Positions 1 through 8,047 of a stretch of DNA of 64,000 bases are shown here, piece by piece. This DNA comes from Shewanella sp. NFH-SH190041. GTDB taxonomy: Bacteria; Pseudomonadota; Gammaproteobacteria; Enterobacterales; Shewanellaceae. Positions within the stretch are counted from its first letter, which is position 1; every line of letters starts with the position of its first letter. Position numbers and translations under genes: made by a program. Location of the stretch: NCBI RefSeq assembly GCF_024363255.1, contig NZ_AP026070.1, positions 3,224,001 through 3,288,000 on the forward strand, written 5' to 3'. The notes under the pieces were generated by a model, which did no database searches, had not been told where the DNA came from, and was given only the letters and a program-made list of their open reading frames with translations.

Positions 1-857
1 CTGCTCTGCTCTACGGACCAGACAAACAGGTACACCAGAACAGCCAGACACAGGATATAAAAGCTTATAATATCCTGATGACCGGAAAGGAAAAAGGTAA
101 AGAACACTGCTAAGGAGCATCCACCTACCTGCGTCAGCAATCGACGTTTAACATCACTCACATATCCCTGCCATGAAACCTGGGTGGCAATGGCAATCAC
201 AGGTACTAAGCAAAACAGCGCCGACATCATATCCACTATCAGCAAAAATGCCGTTCCTGTGCCGATTAACCCTAAGGAAATTGCCCGCTGTTTAAAAGTG
301 ACCCGCTGGGGCTGAAACTGATAATGAGGCTGTGGCTCCGCGGATGGGATCAGCCAAAACATCAACTTAGTGACAGAGATACAGATTAATACTGCCAGAC
401 AAATTTCCCGCAGATTAGCCGGTAAATCAATCCGGTTACCCTGCTGTGCCATCACGATATTCAGCACCCAGATAAAAATGGGCACCAAGATGCCAGCAAC
501 TTTTATCGGGGTATCGGCTCTGCGCCTTAGCCAGTCAAAATAAAACAGGCTAATGGTCCAGACAATAAAAGGGTGGGACTGAAATAACTCTGACAGCACT
601 ACGGCACTGGCAGCTGACAACACACTGGGCAGCAGCATTTTTACCATCAGTGGCAGATGAGCCTGTTTTAGCCGTATCACCAATACCGCTGGGAAAAAAG
701 CCAGATACACGGGCGCGGTAAAATTTAAAAACTTTCCCAGCACCATACAGGTCACAATAATAAAAGTGCCCCGTACAGCCCTAAAATCGACTAAACGTTC
801 CAGCCAATGGGTCAACTTCGCCAACTTGCGATTGAGCGTTTGGATACTCATAGCCAT
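1..857 (-). CDS. DUF2955/FUSC-like inner-membrane protein, C-terminus cut by window edge
   Basis: Reading the minus strand from 857 gives an open frame (MAMSIQTLNRKLAKLTHWLE...) that runs off the window at base 1, about 285 codons. It is rich in hydrophobic segments, for example GTFIIVTCMVLG and the stretches around VLVYLFVWSV. The adaptor gene's stop lies only 6 bases upstream, so the two are co-transcribed. Such a pair, HlyD-type adaptor plus multi-spanning protein, matches the AaeA/AaeB-like and DUF2955 efflux arrangement. ATG codons at 857 and 851 are both possible starts, and a TTG at 869 is also in frame. The substrate cannot be inferred. Confidence 0.8.
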   Translation of the reverse strand, partial: MAMSIQTLNRKLAKLTHWLERLVDFRAVRGTFIIVTCMVLGKFLNFTAPVYLAFFPAVLVIRLKQAHLPLMVKMLLPSVLSAASAVVLSELFQSHPFIVWTISLFYFDWLRRRADTPIKVAGILVPIFIWVLNIVMAQQGNRIDLPANLREICLAVLICISVTKLMFWLIPSAEPQPHYQFQPQRVTFKQRAISLGLIGTGTAFLLIVDMMSALFCLVPVIAIATQVSWQGYVSDVKRRLLTQVGGCSLAVFFTFFLSGHQDIISFYILCLAVLVYLFVWSVEQS

Positions 858-862
858 TAAAC

Positions 863-1912
863 TCAATACAGATAACGCAGGTAACTGAGCAATGACATCC
901 AACCACTGGCAACATAATGCCATACGCCCTTGGCTGGCAGCAGCATAACACTGGCTTTAGAGCCAGAAATTAAGCCATTTTCAATACTCCCAACCGTTAA
1001 TCGGGCGCGGATATTTTGGTGCTCGCGTATCCAGCGATTGTTATTGACCACCACGGCTAACTTGCCTTGAGTATTGGACGGATCAAATACAGCATCATCA
1101 AGATTGCTCAACTTGGCTGGAAAAACCTTACCCGGATAGGCATCAAACACGACTAATGCCTGGGCACCGGCTTGTAATAAAGGCAGCCCGCGCTCATTAA
1201 AATCGGCATTAATCCAATCGTGCGTCGGCTCGGTCATCAACATGGCAGTACTGCCTTTGCTGATAAAAGTACCAGCACTGAGTTGCAAATTGGTCACTAC
1301 GCCATCAGCACCCGCTAACACTTGGGTCTTTGATAGTTGAAGCTGAGCCTGAGCAACGGCATTTTTTGCCGCATCGACTCGGCTGTTATGGCCATTAAAC
1401 TGATACTGCAGTTGTAATTTATCGATACTGGCCTTGGCCATATCCACAGCTGTTGCAGCCAACTCAGCCTGCTGGGTCGCATCATCCAATTTAGCCTTAC
1501 TCACCAAACTGTGCTGCCCCAGAGCCTGTAAGCGCTTGAGATTACGATCCGCATTTAACTGCTGGATCTGGCGCTCTTTAAGAGTAGCCCGCGCAATCTC
1601 TAATTCTTTCAAGGTGGTTTGATTAGCCTGTAATGCCGACTCTAACTGACTATGCGCTTGAGATAATGCCAATTGATAAGGTTTAGCATCAATACTGAAC
1701 AGTAATTCACCCTGAGTAACACGCTGGCCATTATGTACCGCCACCTGAGTCACCACACCTGACACCTCGGGAGCTATCTGCGCCACAGCTTTGCTAACAC
1801 TGGCTTGGGTTGTGAACGGAGCCTTTACATCAGATGCAATCAGAAACACTGAAAACAGTGCCGTCATACTCAACAGGCTGTAGATCACATACTGGTAGAA
1901 TTTCTCGCTCAC
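863..1912 (-). CDS. HlyD family secretion/efflux adaptor (membrane fusion protein)
   Basis: A 349-residue protein with one N-terminal membrane anchor (about residues 8-27, YVIYSLLSMTALFSVFLIAS). Next comes a biotinyl-lipoyl-like half motif (APEVSGVVTQVAVHNGQRVTQ), a long coiled-coil hairpin (about 80-190, rich in Ala, Gln and Leu), then the second lipoyl half (VLAGADGVVTNLQLSAGTFIS) and a beta-barrel part. This is the normal order for HlyD/EmrA/AaeA-type periplasmic adaptors linking an inner-membrane pump to an outer-membrane channel. It precedes the DUF2955-like membrane protein by 5 bases, so the two probably form one pump. No outer-membrane partner is visible here. Confidence 0.9.
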   Translation of the reverse strand: MSEKFYQYVIYSLLSMTALFSVFLIASDVKAPFTTQASVSKAVAQIAPEVSGVVTQVAVHNGQRVTQGELLFSIDAKPYQLALSQAHSQLESALQANQTTLKELEIARATLKERQIQQLNADRNLKRLQALGQHSLVSKAKLDDATQQAELAATAVDMAKASIDKLQLQYQFNGHNSRVDAAKNAVAQAQLQLSKTQVLAGADGVVTNLQLSAGTFISKGSTAMLMTEPTHDWINADFNERGLPLLQAGAQALVVFDAYPGKVFPAKLSNLDDAVFDPSNTQGKLAVVVNNNRWIREHQNIRARLTVGSIENGLISGSKASVMLLPAKGVWHYVASGWMSLLSYLRYLY

Positions 1913-1959
1913 TTTGTTTCACCTGCAACAATAAAAGGGGCACAATGTACTCCTGATAA

Positions 1960-2003
1960 GTTGTAGTTACAACAAAATTTATATTAACTGTCCTTAATAT
2001 AAA
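1960..2003. promoter_or_regulatory. Two perfect palindromes upstream of the efflux pair
   Basis: Bases 1960-1973 form a 6-2-6 inverted repeat (GTTGTA-GT-TACAAC). Bases 1978-2003 form a 10-6-10 repeat (TTTATATTAA, spacer CTGTCC, TTAATATAAA). Both lie 48-91 bases upstream of the HlyD-type start, where a promoter would be expected, and neither is followed by a T-run. They look more like operator sites than terminators. No regulator gene is adjacent in the window, so the binding protein is unknown. Confidence 0.45.
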
Positions 2004-2154
2004 TCCGATTAATTTTTATCCGCACAGGGTAATAAAATGACCCGGTTCTCACAGTCGCTCACACTTTTTAGCACAATAATTCATCATCTCTAGCCTTGTG
2101 ATGACCAGTTAGTTTAATTACTAGGCAAACACGCATAATCTAATAGAAAAGTAC

Positions 2155-2184
2155 TTGCATCAATTCACAGCAAGCACTTATGAT
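2155..2184 (+). promoter_or_regulatory. Likely promoter of the tRNA-Phe/tRNA-Thr unit
   Basis: TTGCAT at 2155-2160 and TATGAT at 2179-2184 are separated by 18 bases and lie about 60 bases before the first tRNA. A GC-rich stretch follows the -10, as in many stable-RNA promoters. Inferred by eye. Confidence 0.5.
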
Positions 2185-2243
2185 ACAGCCACTTTGATGC
2201 GGAGCAGTCTGCAGCAAAGAGACGATTGGCTCTGACGCCAATT

Positions 2244-2319
2244 GCCCGAATAGCTCAGTTGGTAGAGCAGAGGATTGAAAATCCTCGTGTCCCTGGTTCG
2301 ATTCCGGGTTCGGGCACCA
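2244..2319 (+). tRNA. tRNA-Phe (anticodon GAA)
   Basis: 76 bases with encoded CCA. The acceptor arm GCCCGAA (2244-2250) pairs with TTCGGGC (2309-2315). The D-arm carries AGCTCAGTTGGTAGAGC. The anticodon stem-loop GGATTGAAAATCC holds GAA at 2277-2279. The T-arm has GGTTCGATTCC. It lies 6 bases from the next tRNA and probably shares its transcript. Confidence 0.97.
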
Positions 2320-2325
2320 CCATTC

Positions 2326-2400
<75 letters not shown>

Positions 2401-2401
<1 letters not shown>

Positions 2402-2445
2402 TACAAACAAAAAAGCCACTCACTGAGTGGCTTTTTTGTTTGTAT
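2401..2445 (+). terminator. Rho-independent terminator of the tRNA unit
   Basis: A hairpin with stem GCCACT/AGTGGC (2415-2431) is followed by six T. The symmetry continues outward through A-rich and T-rich arms, so the whole 45-base stretch is a near-perfect palindrome that could work in both directions. Confidence 0.9.
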
Positions 2446-2599
2446 TATTCGTTCATACACAAGACAACATTTATCAGCATTCTCTCTTCTAAATACTGCC
2501 CTTCCATTGCCAAATAGTTTAAATATATTTAATGCCTGACACACAAACTTAGCAGGTAGACTAAATTAATACTTAAACCCCACGCTGCTATTGCCTGTT

Positions 2600-3430
2600 A
2601 TGCCCAGTTTCATCCCCAAAACCATACTACTTATTATTCTCTGTGGGCTTTCGCCATTAAGTTACAGTAAGCCTCAGGCGGATTTTTCCCCGCAAACGGA
2701 TCAATTTACCCTTACCCCCTATGGCGATAATTATGCATTGCCATTTTTCTATACTACCGACCCCAACCAGGAATACTTTTCCCCGCAAAATCCCAATGGG
2801 AACGATATCAATAAAGCTAATTTTCAATTTCAAGTTAGCCTGAAATATGGCTTGGCCAGCAATGTCTTTACGGCAAATGATGGTATCTACTTCAGCTATA
2901 CCCAAATTGCTAATTGGCAGGCATATGACCGGTCAGCTTATTTTCGTGATACCCAATATCAACCGGAACTGTTTTGGGTGTTCAACCAGGATATAGATGC
3001 CTCAGGGTGGAATTGGCATTACACCCGCTTTGGCTTTATGCACCAATCCAACGGTAAAGGCGGACATTTTGAGCGCAGTTGGAACCGATTTTTCCTCGAA
3101 ACTCAATTTGGTAATGACAATGTTGATATTACTATCCGGCCATGGGTGAGATTACAAGTAAAGGGACATTATGATTACAACCCCAATATTGAAAAGTATA
3201 TGGGTAATGGTGATATTCAATTCAGATGGCAACCTGGTCGACATATTCTGAAATTAACACTGCGAAACCAGATTGAGAGTGGTCTGTCTCGGGGCTACGA
3301 GGCGCTCAGTTGGCAATTCCCTCTTTATAAAAAATTACATGGCTATTTGAAGCTAGAAAGTGGTTATGGCTTTACCATTTCAGATTACGATTTTTATGAT
3401 AATGCGGTAGGTATCGGTATCTCGCTATAA
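2600..3430 (+). CDS. pldA: Outer-membrane phospholipase A (OMPLA)
   Basis: 276 residues from the ATG at 2600; an in-frame TTG at 2591 is an alternative start, and neither has a strong Shine-Dalgarno. A signal peptide (IPKTILLIILCGLSPLSYS) is followed by a 12-strand-barrel-type sequence. The catalytic region GFMHQSNGKGGHFERSWNR has the His-x-Ser of the OMPLA active site and the following Asn of SWNR. OMPLA hydrolyses phospholipids that reach the outer leaflet, as a calcium-dependent dimer. It is monocistronic here. Confidence 0.93.
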   Translation: MPSFIPKTILLIILCGLSPLSYSKPQADFSPQTDQFTLTPYGDNYALPFFYTTDPNQEYFSPQNPNGNDINKANFQFQVSLKYGLASNVFTANDGIYFSYTQIANWQAYDRSAYFRDTQYQPELFWVFNQDIDASGWNWHYTRFGFMHQSNGKGGHFERSWNRFFLETQFGNDNVDITIRPWVRLQVKGHYDYNPNIEKYMGNGDIQFRWQPGRHILKLTLRNQIESGLSRGYEALSWQFPLYKKLHGYLKLESGYGFTISDYDFYDNAVGIGISL

Positions 3431-3653
3431 CAATAAACAGATACTTCACGACATCTCGAGCAAGCCTTGCAATGATAAGATTAATAGTGAAACTGGAAAA
3501 ATTACCATTAATTACCCATGCTAAGTTTCACCACAAACTTTCAACATGTTAGCATTATTGCAACAGCCACCCATTATGGGTGAATATATTCGGAAGTGCT
3601 GTACAGGCGGCGGTTATTCCGCACCCATTCATGCCGAACCAAAGGACGGCCAC

Positions 3654-4112
3654 ATGATCACAGAAAATAAAGTAGTCACCATTGATTATAGTGTCACTGA
3701 CGAAACTAATCAGGTTATCGACAGCTCAGAAGGACGTGAACCGCTAAAATATCTGCATGGTGCGGGCAATATTATTCCGGGATTGGAGCAAGCCTTAGCG
3801 GGTAAACAGGCTGGCGATGTATTTGAAGTTACTGTTGTTCCAGAGCAAGCCTATGGCCAATACAATCCAGCCCATGTGCAAAAGGTACCAGCGGATGCAT
3901 TTCAAGGGGTAGACAACGTCGAAGTTGGTATGTCATTTACTGCTCAGGGTGAAAATGGCAATTTTCAGGTTCGGGTCACAGCAGTTGAAGGGGATCAAGT
4001 CACAGTTGATGCCAATCATCCACTGGCAGGAAAAACCCTTACTTTCCGCGGAACAGTGCAAGAAGTACGAGATGCAACGGCAGAGGAAGCAGAGCACGGA
4101 CATGTGCACTAA
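3654..4112 (+). CDS. SlyD-like FKBP-type peptidyl-prolyl cis-trans isomerase
   Basis: 152 residues. The ATG at 3654 is chosen because AAGGACGG sits just upstream; the frame is open further 5' but without recognisable family sequence. The FKBP core is clear: YLHGAGNIIPGLEQALAGKQAGD, then the IF (insert-in-flap) chaperone segment with PEQAYGQYNP and VQKVPADAFQGVD, then NHPLAGKTLTF. The protein stops at HGHVH, without the long Cys/His metal-binding tail of E. coli SlyD. It catalyses prolyl isomerisation and probably acts as a cytoplasmic folding helper. Confidence 0.92.
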   Translation: MITENKVVTIDYSVTDETNQVIDSSEGREPLKYLHGAGNIIPGLEQALAGKQAGDVFEVTVVPEQAYGQYNPAHVQKVPADAFQGVDNVEVGMSFTAQGENGNFQVRVTAVEGDQVTVDANHPLAGKTLTFRGTVQEVRDATAEEAEHGHVH

Positions 4113-4130
4113 TCACTCTCTCATTGAACA

Positions 4131-4153
4131 ACCGGCTACGGCCGGTTTTTTTT
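4131..4153 (+). terminator. Rho-independent terminator after the FKBP gene
   Basis: Stem ACCGGC/GCCGGT with a TACG tetraloop (4131-4146) followed by an eight-base T-run. Confidence 0.92.
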
Positions 4154-4198
4154 ATATCCATTATAAAATTAGTAAATAATTAGAAAACATATAGTTGC

Positions 4199-4217
4199 AA
4201 AGATATTAATTCTCATT
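4199..4217. promoter_or_regulatory. Fur-box-like sequence upstream of the DUF2076 gene
   Basis: The 19 bases ending in TTAATTCTCATT match the 19-base Fur-type palindrome AATGAGAATAATTCTCATT at 16 positions by eye. It lies 134 bases before the DUF2076 start, so any role in iron control is tentative. Confidence 0.35.
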
Positions 4218-4350
4218 CATGCATTAATGTGCTGCTAGTTTGATGCGTTAAACAGGCTATAATGAAATGTCATTGGGATCCTGGGCGTCGGGGGAGCAGG
4301 ATTGATGAGACAGGCCCGTGACAGTAGTAATTAGTTGAAAGGTAAAAATA

Positions 4351-5097
4351 ATGACCCCACAAGAAAAAGATCTTATTGCAAATGTTGCCCGTAAATTAAA
4401 GGACAGCCCAAACAAGCCTAAAGATGCTGAAGCTGAGCAGTTTATTAACAGCGAAATTGCCTCTCAACCGGATATCGTTTACAAGCTGACTCAAGCAGTA
4501 TTAGTGCAAGAAATGGCACTGAAAGAGCTGAAGCAGAAAAACGATTATCTGCAAGAAAGCACCGATTATTATCGTGACGAATCTCAACGTGGCTCACTGA
4601 GCAAGATGTTTGGCGGCAGTCGTCCTGCCCCTGTACCACCTCAACCAGTTTCTCGCCCTAGTGCGTTTGGCGGCTTTATGCAAACAGCTGCTGGTGTTGC
4701 AGCCGGTATGGTTGCCGGTAATCTGATCAGCAATATGCTGTTTGATCATGATACCCCAGCTGCAGAAACTGCAGCAGCGCCTGCTGCTGATGCCGCAACT
4801 GAGACTGCTGCAACAGATACTGCGGTGCCAGCGGCTGACCCTAGCAGCGCAGCGACTGAAACTGCGGCGGCAGATACAGGCTCTGACAGTGGTTTTTTGA
4901 ACGGTAATTCAGGTTTCAGCTCTGATTACACAGATCCAGGATTTAGCGGCGACAACGGTTTTGGGAGTGATTCAGGCTTTGGCGGCGATGATATGTTTGC
5001 CAACAATGATAACACTGACTCAGGTTTCTTCGGTGGTGACAGTGGTGACTCCGGCTTCTTTGGTGGCAGTGACGACTTCGGTGGTGATGACTTCTAA
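4351..5097 (+). CDS. DUF2076 domain-containing protein with acidic Gly/Ser/Phe-rich tail
   Basis: 248 residues starting at ATG 4351 behind GAAAGG. The N-terminal 90 residues (MTPQEKDLIANVARKL...) are the DUF2076 helical domain. A Pro-rich linker follows (PAPVPPQPVSRP), then one hydrophobic segment with Gly zippers (GFMQTAAGVAAGMVAGNLISNMLF). After that come an Ala/Thr/Glu-rich region and a C-terminal tail of repeated Ser-Gly-Phe plus acidic residues (SGFFGGD-like units). DUF2076 proteins are annotated as putative periplasmic ligand-binding sensors but have no firm function. No signal peptide is visible. Confidence 0.88.
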   Translation: MTPQEKDLIANVARKLKDSPNKPKDAEAEQFINSEIASQPDIVYKLTQAVLVQEMALKELKQKNDYLQESTDYYRDESQRGSLSKMFGGSRPAPVPPQPVSRPSAFGGFMQTAAGVAAGMVAGNLISNMLFDHDTPAAETAAAPAADAATETAATDTAVPAADPSSAATETAAADTGSDSGFLNGNSGFSSDYTDPGFSGDNGFGSDSGFGGDDMFANNDNTDSGFFGGDSGDSGFFGGSDDFGGDDF

Positions 5098-5155
5098 TCG
5101 CTGACACAAGCTCTTCTCAGCTAGCAGATTTATCCCCTGTTAGCAGTGCTATTTA

Positions 5156-5190
5156 ATCCGGTGCCGGCTTACCTGCGCACCGGATTTTTA
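5156..5190 (+). terminator. Terminator after the DUF2076 gene
   Basis: Stem ATCCGGTGC (5156-5164) pairs with GCACCGGAT (5177-5185) and is followed by five T. Confidence 0.9.
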
Positions 5191-5211
5191 TTGTCAAAAG
5201 CCATTACCGCA

Positions 5212-5230
5212 AACAAAAATAATTCTCATT
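5212..5230. promoter_or_regulatory. Fur-box-like operator
   Basis: AACAAAAATAATTCTCATT matches the 19-base Fur palindrome AATGAGAATAATTCTCATT at 16 of 19 positions by eye. It lies about 50 bases upstream of the small ORF at 5283 with an AT-rich -10-like stretch (CATATATACT) between. This is a typical place for an iron-responsive operator. Confidence 0.5.
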
Positions 5231-5282
5231 TGATAAGTTCCCATATATACTACGCTAATTGTTACTTTTAACGGGAGCCAAA

Positions 5283-5375
5283 ATGTCATCTGCAATACAA
5301 GCTATGCTGACCCTGACACGTTCAGCTTGGAAAACTGACCGCCAATCTAATGCAGTAGAAAAAGTACCTCACTAA
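5283..5375 (+). CDS. Possible 30-residue small protein, Fur-box associated
   Basis: ATG at 5283 through TAA at 5373-5375 encodes 30 residues beginning MSSAIQAMLTLTRSAWKT and ending in VEKVPH. A good Shine-Dalgarno (CGGGAG) lies 7-8 bases upstream. A Fur-like box and a -10-like element precede it, and the previous gene's terminator isolates it as its own transcription unit. The N-terminal half could form an amphipathic helix. I do not recognise the family, and chance occurrence is possible. Confidence 0.45.
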   Translation: MSSAIQAMLTLTRSAWKTDRQSNAVEKVPH

Positions 5376-5727
5376 GTGTCAAAAGTGTCATCTATTTCAA
5401 GTTAAAAATTATACTCGTAAGAAGCTTTCTCTATCCAAATGCATAAGTTATCGATAGTAGTGCGCGGTAAATGACAACTGCTATCTTAGCGTTATGATGC
5501 CAACAAAGTCGCACTTGTTATCCACCATAGATTGCTTTAGATTGCTTTCTTAATGCTCTTGGCATCACATCATCAATTCAGTTAACGCAGCTACCCAGTT
5601 AACATTGCAACTAAATTAACATGGAAAGATAGCTAAGGGTGCTACTAAGCAATATTGCATGCTTGCTTTTTAGCGTAAAAAAATCATTAATTAAGCTATT
5701 GGCTCTAAGCACACGGATGGCATCATA
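5376..5727. other. Intergenic, no gene recognised
   Basis: 352 AT-rich bases before the patatin-like gene. No convincing ORF, RNA or strong hairpin was seen. It presumably contains the lipase promoter. Confidence 0.5.
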
Positions 5728-6849
5728 TTGGCAGGCACCACAGCATTAGTATTGGGCGGTGGCGGAGCCCGGGCAGCTTATCAGGTCGGGGTATTAAAAG
5801 CGCTGGTACAGTGCTACCCACGTAATCACCATATCCCATTTAACATTATCTGCGGCACATCTGCCGGAGCCATCAATGGTACTTCCCTTGCAACCCACGC
5901 ATCTTGTTTTCATTTAGGGGTCAGAAAACTGGAATGGGTCTGGCGTCATATGCAGACCAGTCGAATTTATCGGACCTCAGGCCACTGCCTATTAGGTCAC
6001 TTGCTGCAGATGCTACTCAGGGTTATGCAACCTAGCCATGTTAATACCGATGCCAGCAGTCTGCTTGATAATGAACCGCTGCGACAATTACTCAATGAGT
6101 TGATTGATTTTGAAAGGATTGATCGCAATATTCAGCGCGGCGCACTGCGGGCGCTAAGCGTTGAGACATCATGCTATAACAATGCAGGTTCCATTACCTT
6201 TTTCCAAGGTAATGAACAAGCCGGTAACTGGCGGCGGGCCCGAAGACAGGGGCGTCGCACCCGACTCAACACGGAGCATCTGTTAGCCAGTGCCGCCATT
6301 CCACTTATTTTTCCCTCAGTCAAACTGGGACAGCATTATTTTGGTGACGGTTCAGTCCACCAATTGGCGCCATTATCCAGCCCCGTCCACTTGGGGGCAG
6401 ATAAAATCATGGTGATAAATCTCGACAGCCCTCACAAGTATTCACGCAAAGAAATGGCCTATCATCCTAAAGCAGCATCACTGGCAGGCCATCTGCTGGA
6501 TACGGTGTTTTCCGATACGTTAAATAGTGATTTGGAGCGATTGGAGCGGATTAACAGCACGCTGACATTAATCCCGCCAAATAAACGCCAACAGCTAGCA
6601 TTGCGGCCAATAGAAACATTAGTACTCAAACCCAGCGAAGATTTGAGCCAAGTAGCCGCCCCTTTCTATCTTGATATGCCCTTACCCATCCGCATGTTGC
6701 TGCGCGCGATGGGCATTATGCAAGCATCTGACTCAAGCCTAGGTTCTTATCTCCTGTTTGAGCAGCGTTATACCAGAGCATTGATTACCTTGGGCTATCA
6801 GGATGCCATGTGCCAAATTGACGATTTACGCCACTTTTTTGAGCTATAA
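5728..6849 (+). CDS. Patatin-like phospholipase family protein
   Basis: 373 residues, starting at TTG 5728 because the family N-terminus (ALVLGGGGARAAYQVGVL) begins four residues later and no ATG is in frame nearby. The oxyanion-hole glycines and Arg are at about 10-15. The nucleophile elbow is GTSAG (Ser45) and the catalytic Asp is in FGDGS (Asp207), giving a complete Ser-Asp dyad. Such proteins are cytoplasmic or secreted lipid acyl hydrolases; no signal peptide is visible. It is monocistronic and convergent with the DUF4056 gene. Confidence 0.9.
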   Translation: MAGTTALVLGGGGARAAYQVGVLKALVQCYPRNHHIPFNIICGTSAGAINGTSLATHASCFHLGVRKLEWVWRHMQTSRIYRTSGHCLLGHLLQMLLRVMQPSHVNTDASSLLDNEPLRQLLNELIDFERIDRNIQRGALRALSVETSCYNNAGSITFFQGNEQAGNWRRARRQGRRTRLNTEHLLASAAIPLIFPSVKLGQHYFGDGSVHQLAPLSSPVHLGADKIMVINLDSPHKYSRKEMAYHPKAASLAGHLLDTVFSDTLNSDLERLERINSTLTLIPPNKRQQLALRPIETLVLKPSEDLSQVAAPFYLDMPLPIRMLLRAMGIMQASDSSLGSYLLFEQRYTRALITLGYQDAMCQIDDLRHFFEL

Positions 6850-6979
6850 CCATCACGCCAGCATTATTTTAATGGCGGCATAGCTTAAGTTCATATGCGC
6901 TTTTTGTGCCGTGTAAACTAGCAATTATGCCAGATAGGCTTGGAGAATTGCACTATCTGGCTATCGGCTAACATGGCCG

Positions 6980-8047
6980 TTAAGTAGACTGATTAATATC
7001 CGCATCCGGGCGAAGTTTAAGGTCTTGATTGCGGGCGAAGTTTGCTAGCGTTTGGAATTGCTGCTCCGTCCAGTAAGGCTGATTTTTTAGCGCCTCAGGC
7101 AATACCGCAAAAGATGACTCACTATCGGCTGGAACCAAACGCAGCTCCACCAGCAAGCTATCCTGCAATTGCAGCGGCATCCCGGTAGTTGTGCCATGGG
7201 GATATCGGGTCAACGCCAGATTGTAATCCCGTTTACGCAGTACCCATTTGTTAGGTAAACGCTCATGACTGTCCCACCAGTTACCATCCAGAGCATCAAT
7301 TCGTTGTTCTGTCGCCACTTTACTCACCACATCCAATTGACGCAGTGTCTGCTGCAACGCTTGTTGTAAGGCATAGCTAAATGCAGCGACATCCATCTTG
7401 GGCTGCTGCTGCAACACTTGCATCGCAAGTTTGGCTCCCAGCATATTGGAGTAGAGATCTTCTGGCGAAAACGCAGAGGCTAACTCAGACCAACCACTCA
7501 CGGATGTCATACCAAACCACTGGGCAATTTCATGCCACTGAGCTAACTCAAATGCCATTAATCCAGCGAGTTTAATGCCCTGCTGACGTTTTTCCGCTTC
7601 AGTACGTAATTGACCGTCAGTATGTAATACAATTTGCCGATGGCGCAGCTCATCAGGCAAATCCAAGGTGAAACTGCTACCCACTTCAGGCCAAAGTTTT
7701 TGGTAAAGATAATAGGTGTAGTCTGCTGTATCACGCACATGGGCTGTATCAATAAACCCACCCTTGTGGGTATAAAGCAAACCATTTTTTTCATCAGACA
7801 TACCAAGCAAACTACCTGTCACACCCTGCTCACCATCATTGTAAATATGCTTACCTAAACCATCGGGTGACAGTACATTTTCTAGCGAAAAAAAAGGGAC
7901 CGGCATCCAGCCAAGCTCAGCTTTTAAATCTGTGCCAAAAGCACAACAGGGACGCACACCTGCAGGCGCCTGTAATGCCCATGCTGGTAGTGATGTACTG
8001 ATTAGGATTGCGGCTCCCAACAGGCCATTAATAAATTTCGCCATCAA
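6980..8047 (-). CDS. DUF4056 domain-containing secreted protein
   Basis: 355 residues with a signal peptide (FINGLLGAAILISTSLPAWA). The mature part starts LQAPAGVRPCCAFGTDLKAELG, with a conserved-looking Cys pair, and contains LMAFELAQWHEIAQWFGM, typical of DUF4056. The function is unknown. It is the last gene of a three-gene operon: its start overlaps the stop of the barrel protein by 4 bases. The likely location is the periplasm or the inner face of the outer membrane, since both upstream partners are outer-membrane-type proteins. Confidence 0.88.
   Translation of the reverse strand: MMAKFINGLLGAAILISTSLPAWALQAPAGVRPCCAFGTDLKAELGWMPVPFFSLENVLSPDGLGKHIYNDGEQGVTGSLLGMSDEKNGLLYTHKGGFIDTAHVRDTADYTYYLYQKLWPEVGSSFTLDLPDELRHRQIVLHTDGQLRTEAEKRQQGIKLAGLMAFELAQWHEIAQWFGMTSVSGWSELASAFSPEDLYSNMLGAKLAMQVLQQQPKMDVAAFSYALQQALQQTLRQLDVVSKVATEQRIDALDGNWWDSHERLPNKWVLRKRDYNLALTRYPHGTTTGMPLQLQDSLLVELRLVPADSESSFAVLPEALKNQPYWTEQQFQTLANFARNQDLKLRPDADINQST

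Noticed and set aside
6929-6961. Inverted repeat GCCAGATAG...CTATCTGGC between convergent genes
   Set aside because: Long unpaired loop and no T-run; too weak to call a terminator.
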